Assembly: GCA_035222895.1 (NCBI GenBank)
Contig: JAVYIG010006861.1
Span: forward strand, 46,629 to 110,628
Reading direction: 5' to 3'
Source: Strongylocentrotus droebachiensis
Lineage: Eukaryota; Echinodermata; Echinoidea; Camarodonta; Strongylocentrotidae
Length of the DNA stretch: 64,000 bases
Made by a program: the position numbers and the translations under genes. This document shows, piece after piece, positions 56,300 through 64,000 of the stretch. A model generated the notes under the pieces. It had not been told where the DNA came from, did not search any database, and saw only the letters and a program-made list of their open reading frames with translations. Position 1 is the stretch's first letter. Every line of letters begins with the position of its first letter.

Positions 56300-57292
56300 G
56301 TATAAACAAAACTAGATGGAACTTCGACTGCGCGCAGTCGAAAATGATGCCTCCGTCATAGAGCAAGTTTACAAACCAAAACAGAAGAAATTTTTCAAAT
56401 TCAAGTTTCATTGTAATCCATTAACAGGTTCTCAGAATATCGTGATTAAAAGCAATTTCTCATATACATATATGACCCTTTGATCTTTGACCTCATGACC
56501 CTAAAATCTACTCAGTTCATTGGCTCTGCAAGATGTCCTGAGTTAAATAGTAATCCAGCTGTCAGTTCTAATGAGAATGCGTTCACAAGCTATTTTTGCA
56601 TACATAATGAGCCCATGACATTTGACCTTTGACCTCATGACCCAAGAATCTACTCCGTTCATTGGCTCTGCAAGATACATACATGATCTAAGTTTGGCAG
56701 GAATCCATCAATCTGTTCTTGAGATAAAGCGATCACAAGCTTTTTTTTTGCATACATAATGAGCCCTGTGACCTTTGAACTTTGACCTCGTGACCCCAAA
56801 ATCTAATCAGTTCTTCGGCTCTGCAAGTAACATACATGACCTAAGTTTGGCAGGAATCCATCAATCGGTTCTTGAGATAACGCGATCACGAGCTGTTTTT
56901 GCATACATAATGAGCCCTGTGACCTTTGACCTTTGACCTCGTGACCCCAAAATCTAATCAGTTCATCGACTCTGCAAGATACATACATGACCAAAGTTTG
57001 GCAGGAATCCATTAATCGGTTCTTGAGATAACGCGATCACGAGCTGTTTTTGCATACATAATGAGCCCTGTGACCTTTGACCTTTGACCTCGTGACCCCA
57101 AAATCTAATCAGTTTATCGGCTCTGCAAGATACATACATGACCAAAGTTTGGCAGGAATCCATCAATCGGTTCTTCAGATAACGCGATCACGAGAACGGG
57201 ACGTACGGACGTACGGACGGACGTACGGACGGACGGACGGACAACCCGAAAACATAATGCCTCCGGCTACTTCGTAACGGAGGCATAAAAAT
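56300..57292. repeat. Dispersed element with 151-bp tandem units
   Basis: Starts with a palindrome (TTCGACTGCGCGCAGTCGAA) and ATGCCTCCGT. It then has about five units of 151-153 bp (GGCAGGAATCCATCAATCGG, TTCTTGAGATAACGCGATCAC, GCATACATAATGAGCCC, TGACCTTTGACCT...). The tail is a (GGAC/GTAC)n tract (57198-57243) and a closing hairpin ATGCCTCCGG...CGGAGGCAT. ATGCCTCCGT at the left and ACGGAGGCAT at the right form short inverted ends. I believe similar sequences are common in echinoderm genomes, but I cannot name the family. Divergence rises toward the left units. Confidence 0.75.
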
Positions 57293-58596
57293 GGCAAATG
57301 ATAGGGCGTACCTTTAACAGTAGGCTAATTATTATTCACATCACACCAGATCCTTACCATCAATTAGAAACAAAGGAAGGTACAAGCTTCAACTATGTAT
57401 TACAAGAAAATGTAGTTACCACGCGTTAGTGTCAGGGAAACCATAGAAAACATTTAAAAAATAGCAACTGGCTAGGCTTGCTGATCACCTACAATTTATT
57501 TAAGGGGTATGGCCCGGTAGGTTCGTCATTTACAGCCCACCATCTCACAGACAAGCATTGCCTACCTTAAATTCTTTTGCAAAGCCTTACATATTGTAAA
57601 AAATACAAAAATGCAAAAGTCAATAAAAGAGTCCCTGATCGGGCGTGCCATAGACCTACAGTTCAAGACCCAATAACAAACACCTGAGAAAAAGGACATC
57701 TAAACATCATGCGAAATACTAACTTATCTATCAATATAACAATATAAACTGTGTCCACAAATATTCAATAATTATATGAAATTTTCGGGGTTATGTATTC
57801 CAGGGAAACCTATAATGGTAGCCCTATAAATAATAATGGATGACAGACCACTTGATTGGGCCGGGGTGCCGGTAGGCGAACATCTCCCAGACAGAAATTA
57901 ACTACATAAACGATCGAGCACCTTGACTACTTACAGAAAAAACAGAAAACCTGAAATTACGAAGAATATCAATATGTCAAAGATCATGGATCTTAAAATC
58001 AAAAGTAAATATACGAAAGACAATTCCTATATAATAACCGAAGCCTCATTATTCGTAAGTCACTATCTCCAGCAAGGCATATACCAATAGGCCTCTGAAA
58101 GGGATAGTCTACTCTTGATACAAAGCTAAACTCAGTCAGCCGGTCAGGCGTTACTCATGTACCTTTTCCTCGAAGAAATATCTTTACATTAACTTGTATG
58201 TGTGTCAAACGTGCAATGCAGTTGGACAAGAGGCATATAAAGCTAGTAACCTAATAAACCCCTAATATCGGCTTCATGACTGGAATCCTAAAATCCCAAA
58301 GGAATGGAATATATACGGAAAAGGACAGTAACAGGAATTTTAAAAATTAAGGAGAGTACTTATTCAAAATTCTTATCTACCTACATATAGAATACCCCCT
58401 TCCTCTCATTTTTCCTTCGTTTTCATCTTGCTTATTTTGAACAGCCAACGAAGGTTTGCATGATGCAAACACTGCCAAAGAAATGCAAATCGGTTCGAAA
58501 TATCCCCCCCCCCCCCTAAAATGGGGTATTCTGTATTTGGCCCATTCCTAAAACACCCTTAAAATGAGAAGCAAATGCTACACATGACTTTCTTAC
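57293..58596. other. Intron-like DNA with decayed satellite pieces
   Basis: Diverged sub-repeat pieces occur at about 57470-57570, 57640-57665 and 57850-57905 (CACCTACA, GGCCCGGTAGG and CTCCCAGACA words). Then comes unassigned AT-rich DNA and a C-run at 58506-58516. Sequence from about 58520 matches the flank of the 31.6-kb exon copy (31550-31619). Confidence 0.5.
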
Positions 58597-58757
58597 CACC
58601 ATGATCCAATGAAATCTGCTTCTCATCCATCCAGTGTCGAAACCTGATGTTTGGGTCATCACAGATAAGTGACAAGCATGATCCAGGAGAACAGTTGATG
58701 GCTCCAAACACAGATTCCCTTCTGCACCATCTTCACATGAAATGGCCGGAGACGCCC
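58597..58757 (-). pseudogene. Frameshifted copy of the symmetric exon (copy 4)
   Basis: Very similar to 31620-31781 on the same strand, with the same acceptor (CCAACCTCCAG) and donor (GTAAGA). It is 161 nt instead of 162: a small change near 58664-58670 (ATAAGTG against TTCAGGTG in the other copy) shifts the frame after HACHL. Translation starts as ASPAISCEDGAEGNLCLEPS and then leaves the family frame, although it stays open. Homology continues into the intron on the 3' side. Confidence 0.6.
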
Positions 58758-59834
58758 CTGGAGGTTGGGAGCAAGAAAAGAAAGAAGTTAAACCCGCTGA
58801 CCAATGGATGAAGGTGAGTGGAAAAGGTGAAGTCAGTGTGAGATTACGTGATCTTAACATCCAGGGTGAGACGCCTGGTGTCCCGTTATCACAGGGGAAC
58901 CTCCACGATGCGGGAGTCCATTAGGAGGCGGAAGAGGAGTGTTGCATTATTTCGCACAATTCGCACAAAGTTTTGGGAAATTTTGAAAATTTGCTGGATA
59001 GTGATTCTTTACAATTTTGATATTTTGGATGCTCCTGTGGATGTATTATAAGCACTAAAAATTAGCCTCAAGAAAACTTCTGCATTCGAGAAAAATTCAA
59101 TATCAAAACTTACCGGTGCTCCCAGAAAATTCTGATAAATTTTAAATTTTGGAAAAAATTAAATAGCGCTTACGGCCATACAGTGGTAGCTGCGACCATG
59201 AAAATGTGATTTTTATTATGGTCTTCAAGGATTTGTGGGAAGGGGCAAGGCAAAACTATTTTTGTTGATTAAAAACTGACGTACATTTTGCACTGGGGGC
59301 AGGCTGTAGATTTCCTTTTAAAATGAACTGCCCGAAAGGGCCAATGCTATCTGTAATTTCTTTTCTTATGCTATTTTTTCTTTCTTTTTCTATTTAGAAT
59401 ATTTTGTAGTAAGATGTCTTCTCCTCGAGTCCTCGAAAACTACATTATTTTGCTAATTTCTAAATAATAAAAAGGTTAGGGCTTTCAGGTTATTCTGTTA
59501 AAATACGTTTCAGCATTTTGTGGAAAAGTTTTTCTGAGGGTTTGGGGCAAAATAGCTAAGAGCATCTGATGGAGAAAATTTCCTCCATGTTGGAGGAAAA
59601 TGAAAATATAATATATTTTCTTTTTTAAATTTTAAAATCGTTTAATGCTTTTGGGTATCTGGATGTCCCAAATACTTCTTCAGGCGCTGCCACGGTATAT
59701 TATTGTTTTAGCCATAAATTTCGTAATAAACTGGAGAGAGAGCGACTTGTTGTAGTATTTTAGGGGAAGATCTGTAAACATCGGGTTTTCACACTTTGTG
59801 CTCCTGAATATCTAGATATAGTAGTTACCCCCAT
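58758..59834. other. No recognised gene
   Basis: AT-rich, intron-like sequence without supported frames or repeats that I could identify. Confidence 0.45.
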
Positions 59835-60223
59835 TTTAAAAGTAAACCACAGTGTTCTAAATTAGTTGGACGTAGAAACAATATTATGCCTGAGCATGTG
59901 TTCTATAAAACTATTATCAAATTGAGTAAACCATAATTATTTAGCACTCTAGCAGAACAAGACAATGTCAACCTACACCTGGATGAAGAATGGCAATATG
60001 CAGATTAAATAATTTGCCAAACGGTATTCATGCCAGACTGGGTAATTCATTGATTGAACCACTACACCATGACTTGACATGACTATACCAGAGATTTGAA
60101 TTTGCCAAAGGACTGTAGAGCCAGGCTAGGATTCAAATTTCTCAACCTCTCCATTGAAGTTGAGCGACTGAACCACTACACCACGGCGTCGCGATCAGTC
60201 AAACACTGTGGTTTACCTTTAAA
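59835..60223. mobile_element. Inverted-repeat element carrying two tRNA-like modules
   Basis: TTTAAAAGTAAACCACAGTGTT (59835-59856) is the inverse of the sequence at 60202-60223, with one mismatch. Between these ends lie two minus-strand modules that each contain a pol III A-box-like word TGGTGTAGTGG. The arrangement suggests a SINE-derived or composite non-autonomous element of about 390 bp. No clear target duplication was found. Confidence 0.55.
60118..60193 (-). repeat. tRNA-derived SINE-like module
   Basis: Minus strand: TGGTGTAGTGG (60173-60183) fits the A box consensus TRGYNNARNNG. About 34 bp further on, AATTTGAATCC (60129-60139) matches the B box GGTTCGANTCC at 8 of 11 positions. The ends GCCGTGG... 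and ...TAGCCTGGC could form a weak acceptor stem. The degraded B box and lack of a clear anticodon loop argue against a working tRNA gene. A second A-box copy is at 60059-60069. Confidence 0.5.
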
Positions 60224-60430
60224 GCTCAACTGAGTGGGATAAAACTTTGTCATTAGTGTGTCTATTGTCTCTCATGAATAAATCATAGGAACAAAAGTAA
60301 TAATAGTAATAATGAAGCATGATTGCAATGCCAGCAATAATACTGTGGATAACATGAATACAAAATAACAAAAGTAAAGAAAAAATAAAACAAAACATAT
60401 TGCTCACATGGGTAAAATAAATGTATAACT

Positions 60431-60775
60431 ACCCCTGTTCCCCCACCGCCACCCCTCCCTCTACCCCATACTCTACCCCTGTTGTCCCACCGTCACCCCT
60501 CCCTCTACCCATACTCTACCCCTGTTGCCCCACCGTCACCCCTCCCTCTACCCCTGTTGCCCCACCGTCACCCCTCCCTCTACCCCATACTCTACCCCTG
60601 TTCCCCCACCACCACCTCCCTCTACACCATACTCTACCCCTGTTCCCCCACCGCCACTCCTCCCTCTACCCTTACTCTACCTCTGTTCCCCCACCCCCAC
60701 CCCTCCCTCTACCCTATACTCTACCCCTGTTCCCCCACCGCCACCCCTCCCTCTACCCTTACTCTACCCTCTCCT
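60431..60775. repeat. C-rich minisatellite
   Basis: Units of about 38-46 bp of CCCTCTACCCCATACTCTA, CCCCTGTT and CCCCCACCGCCACCCCTC. It directly follows the stop codon of the minus-strand acidic repeat exon. Proline-rich frames on the + strand are a by-product. Confidence 0.85.
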
Positions 60776-61320
60776 CCTCCTCCTCCTCCTCCTCCTCCTC
60801 CGTCGCCTCGTCAGCTGTCCAGTGCAGTCTCCAGTCATCATCGTCTTGCTGCCCCCATTCTCCTTCCTCATCCCTCTGCATAACCTCGATCATCTCAAAC
60901 TCCTCCACATTCACCTCCTCCTCCTCCTCATCCTCAGTCGCATCGCTAGCCGTCCAATGAAGTCTCCAGTCATCGTTGGGGTGCCCCCACTCTCCTTCTT
61001 CTTCTCCATCCATCCGCTGAACCTCGATCTCCTCGAACTCGATCTCCTGGAACTCCTCAGCCCCAGCACCTCCTCTACGGCCTCAACCTCCAGCACCTCC
61101 TCTACAGCCTCAGCCTCAAGCACCTCTTCTACGGCCTCAGCCCCCAGCACCTCCTCTACGGCCTCAACCTCCAGCACCTCCTCTACGGCCTCAGCCTCAA
61201 GCACCTCCTCTACGGCCTCAACCTCCAGCACCTCCTCTACGGCCTCAGCATCCAGCGCCGCCAGCGCCTCAAGCGCCGCCAATTCCGCTTCCTCTTCTTC
61301 CAAGTACAGGGTCATGTTAT
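60759..61320 (-). CDS. Exon of an acidic repeat protein, with one probable frameshift
   Basis: Read on the minus strand, a pyrimidine tract ending TTTTTTTCCAG (61321-61331) is a good splice acceptor just before ATGACCCTG at 61315. The first frame encodes LEEEEAELAALEALAALDA, then seven or so nine-residue repeats of EAVEEVLEV type. At about 61068-61072 one base is missing from a C-run compared with sister units. The coding pattern then continues in the next frame with FEEIEVQRM and two copies of a unit of about 42 residues, EEGEWG-(H/Q)-(P/Q) ... DDWRLHWTA ... ATEEEEEEE. The stop TAA is at 60759-60761. Preservation of DDWRLHWTA between diverged DNA copies shows selection on the protein. The product would be strongly acidic, partly helical, and soluble or extracellular; I do not recognise it. 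The frameshift may be a sequencing error. Confidence 0.5.
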
Positions 61321-61951
61321 CTGGAAAAAAAGTCCAGTCCGAATAAATGAAAGCACAGGATTTATGTGAATTCAGTCAAACAAGGCCCGGATCCCTTACA
61401 ACTTTTTTAGATATATTTTCCCGCATACGTAATCTAAAAAACGATCCGGACATTGAAGACCGCGATGGAAAAGAGTGCGAAGAAACGAAATGAATTGGGA
61501 TTATTAATCATTATCAGTTATTTTTTGTTCAATATTAAATCACGCGGGGCGTCGAAATTTCGTTTAAGGAATTAAATATGGTAGTTGAATTCATGTTAAT
61601 GATATGCCTTACCAATAGCAACTTGTTTCTGCAAAGTCATGCGTTATGGTGTCATCATTATGAAAGCCAAGAATGAACTTTTATTTGATGTATTCTTTTA
61701 ATCATTAATGATCATAACTCATTCTCTGTCTTTCAAAATCATTATGAACCAAATGTAGCAGCTCTCGACTTGTTTTTGATAATTAATGTTTTTTCTGCCT
61801 GAGCTCCTACTTTCTTAATACAGCCATGCATGATTTAGTAATCATTATTTTGATGCCGTACGCTAGAAGAGAAAAATTATCTTTTCAATAATGTATGCAT
61901 TAAATGAAAACATTATTTGCGTTTATTTTTTGATAAAATTGGATTACCCTT
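61321..61951. other. No recognised gene
   Basis: AT-rich sequence, probably the intron upstream (minus strand) of the acidic repeat exon. No repeats recognised. Confidence 0.4.
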
Positions 61952-61955
61952 TTAA

Positions 61956-62687
61956 CCCTTACTGCACTGGGCTTTTTTAAACATCTGACTGGGGAGGGGG
62001 GGGGGGCTGGGGCTCCCTCCCTTTCTATGATCTCGGCCGTCGAATGTCCGATGAACACGAAAATTTGCATGTTTGAAGATATTCACGTAAGAAACAAGAT
62101 GGTATAATTCTTTTTTCCTAATATGCAAGTTGTTGTCATTAAACCCTAATTGATTATGCAAATGCTAATGTCATACATTTTACAGAAAAAAATGTACATA
62201 TTTGTCTCAAGACTTTCGAAGAATCTTGAAAATGCATTGAATAAACGTTTCCTTCATTTCAAATTCATGACATTTCATCATTTTTATATTTGGAAATGCA
62301 AAGGTTAATTTGCATAAATTATGAATACGCATATTCATCATTTTAGTTTCTTATGTATTTTAATGTTTTATATTTCTTATTATATCTATTGTTTTATTTC
62401 TAATGTATTTGCTCGGGAACATATCAAAGCAAGTTGATATCAATTTATATCTCACACTTGTTTGAAGAAATCTAAACATGTGTTCACATTTTTGCTTGTA
62501 CATGAATATGCAATTATAGCACTCTTTGATGACATGCGCATACTAATAATGTGACACCTTACAAGTATATCTGATTTCGACGAAAATGGTATCAACATAA
62601 TGAGTAGGACCTCGGTGCGTAGTTGCGTAGAAACGACAATTTAAAATTCCAGGGGGGGGGGGCTCCTAGGCCCCAGTACAGTAAGGG
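61956..62687. mobile_element. piggyBac-like MITE, 732 bp
   Basis: Inverted termini CCCTTACTGCACTGGG (61956-61971) and CCCAGTACAGTAAGGG (62672-62687) match at 15 of 16 positions. They are flanked by TTAA on both sides (61952-61955 and 62688-62691). TTAA target duplication with CCC...GGG ends is the piggyBac signature. The interior is AT-rich, with a G-run near each end, and has no transposase. Confidence 0.85.
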
Positions 62688-62691
62688 TTAA

Positions 62692-63284
62692 TACAGGGAC
62701 AGCATAGATATACACTTATGATACGCACATAAACAGAACCCTGTTCCTTATATTTTGACGTTGACAAATCATGGAATGAAATTTTCTCCAGCTATCTCAT
62801 GTAAAAGATACATGGAGATATTTCCCATAATATTGAATTTAATGTCGCCAATAGCCTAACACTAATTTCATTTAAATTTTGATAAAAAAATGAACATGGT
62901 ATGGAGTAAGCAGCAGGCCAAGATGGACCAAACACTATATTTCAGCGGCTTTCAAGGTGTGTTAACTTTGCATAATAGACCATGCGAAGCCGTAATGAAA
63001 AATGGCTCCAAATTGTTATATTTTTTATTTTGAAATAATAGTCATACTATTGAATGGCTTATTTTGGCCAATACATGAAATATCGAACTCAATATTCAGA
63101 AATATTTCGTCCAATATTTCCTTGTATTGACTCTAAAGCCATCCAATATTTTATTCTTCTTGTATCCATGATTGCAGGATATTTTTAATGTGAGGAAACC
63201 CAAAGAAGAAAAAATGTATCATGCGGATAAAGTCTTTCAATTCCACAAGTGGAGAAAGATATAATAAACAAATTATAAACTTAC
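62692..63284. other. Intron-like DNA
   Basis: AT-rich without supported frames; lies downstream (minus strand) of the Cys/His exon. Confidence 0.4.
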
Positions 63285-63400
63285 GATGCTGAGTACACTT
63301 TGGAGCATCGCCCGCGAATCGGGAATCTCTGCTACATCTCGAACCTTTCCTTGTAATGGACGTACATTGCGGTATCCTGTTCAGGTACAGGTTGACCAGC
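63285..63400 (-). CDS. Exon with Cys/His motif (DUF5763-like)
   Basis: On the minus strand the exon lies between TTGTTGTTCTCATGCAG (acceptor, 63401 upward) and GTAAGT (donor, 63279-63284). The 116-nt exon is open in one frame: IPQCTSITRKGSRCSRDSRF and then KCTQH. The pattern C-x9-C-x12-C-x2-H with T-R-K-G-S-R-C resembles the small Cys/His motif ('C..iTkkGkrC...C..H') annotated as DUF5763 in assorted proteins, a likely zinc-binding knuckle. The other frames contain stops. Neighbouring exons were not found, so the gene's identity and length are unknown. Confidence 0.5.
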
Positions 63401-63455
63401 CTGCATGAGAACAACAATATCTTAATATCAGCTTGTCATTTATGGAATGACTATA

Positions 63456-64000
63456 CAGTGCGTCCCAGAAAAAACGAAACCGAGAAGTATCGATGTTTTA
63501 TCATAACTTAATCGCAACCATAATTAATGAATGATACATATTTGGAAAGCTTAGAGTCTCCTCTTTCATGTGATGCTACTTAGATAATGCATATCTCACG
63601 CATGAGTGATTAAAAGCAATTTGAAGGAATGAAACCAAAAAGACATTTTGCGGGCAGTATCTGAATTTCGAAGAAAAATTCACATTTCTAGAAAGTTGAG
63701 TTTCTGCCCTTTCATATGACACCTCAATCAGTAAAAATGAGCAAGGAATGACAAAGTTCTGTTTGTTTAAAGTAGTGCTTGCATTTCCATAATTTTATTA
63801 AACGAATTCGTTTTCACTGGCTGCCTGCCGTATCAATAAACGAAATTAACAAAAGACTTAACTCCGTTTCGTTTACAATCAGCCGTAGACGAGAGTCTTC
63901 ATGCATGGCTGATTGTCAACGAAACGGAGTTAAGTCTTTTGTCAAATCTGCTTTTTGCTACGGCAGGCACCCAGTGAAAACGAATTCGTTTGTTAAAATT
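63456..64000. mobile_element. Palindromic DNA element, cut by window edge
   Basis: CAGTGCGTCCCAGAAAAAAC begins at 63456 after TA, which looks like the left terminus of a TA-targeting element. The segment 63791-64000 is a long inverted repeat: AACGAATTCGTTTTCACTGG pairs with CCAGTGAAAACGAATTCG near 63970-63990. AGACTTAACTCCGTTTCGTT pairs with AACGAAACGGAGTTAAGTCT around a loop near 63882-63910. The right terminus would lie past 64000. Confidence 0.5.

Noticed and set aside
60118..60193. Functional tRNA gene
   Set aside because: The B box matches at only 8 of 11 positions, and no convincing anticodon loop or acceptor stem is present.
60525..61346. Plus-strand 273-codon Ser/Thr/Pro-rich frame
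   Set aside because: It is the antisense shadow of the minus-strand acidic repeats plus a C-rich minisatellite; the protein-level conservation is on the minus strand.

Overview
This is eukaryotic, repeat-dominated, AT-rich DNA with almost no intact genes. The mix points to a marine invertebrate deuterostome, most likely an echinoderm such as a sea urchin: an Ngaro-type tyrosine-recombinase retroelement with an SGNH hydrolase, a CR1-like LINE, hAT MITEs full of poly-G/poly-C, and intron-separated fragments of animal genes. That placement is inference; no single sequence here proves the species.

Layout. 1-1.7 kb: a palindromic element, a hAT-MITE fragment and a GA tract. 1.69-8.62 kb: a decayed Ngaro/DIRS-like element with the split direct-repeat order A1 - coding - B1 - A2 - B2, holding remnants of a tyrosine recombinase and an SGNH hydrolase but no visible gag or reverse transcriptase. 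8.7-12.1 kb: a hAT MITE, simple repeats and otherwise unassigned DNA. 12.15-19.29 kb: a TA-flanked palindromic MITE complex into which a 6.5-kb LINE inserted with a 7-bp target duplication; the LINE has an intact L1-type ORF1, about 1 kb of tandem repeats, and an endonuclease/RT ORF2 broken by a frameshift. 19.67-19.88 kb: the last coding exon of a CPPED1-like metallophosphoesterase gene on the + strand, followed by a probable long 3' UTR. 22-26 kb: long hairpins, poly-G/C tracts and AT-rich repeats. 27-34 kb: copies of a phase-1/phase-1 exon, a 75-bp minisatellite, a small TA MITE and an isolated piece of the later satellite. About 34.9-56.3 kb: a large satellite with a unit of about 1.01 kb built from sub-repeats of 167-180 bp, including a nearly perfect 3,047-bp higher-order block, and interrupted by two hAT MITEs with 8-bp target duplications. 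56.3-57.3 kb: a repeat element whose 151-bp units carry nuclear-receptor-like DR1 hexamers. 58.6 kb: another, frameshifted copy of the symmetric exon. 59.8-64 kb: an inverted-repeat element with tRNA-like modules, a minus-strand exon for an acidic repeat protein, a piggyBac-like MITE, a Cys/His exon, and a palindromic element that runs to the window edge.

How the parts relate. Only four segments look like host coding sequence: the CPPED1 exon, the symmetric exon at 31.6 kb, the acidic repeat exon at about 61 kb and the Cys/His exon at 63.3 kb. Everything else is mobile or tandem DNA in introns or intergenic space. The satellite lies between two same-strand copies of the symmetric exon, and a diverged piece of its unit lies at 30.9 kb, so it probably grew from local intron-like sequence.
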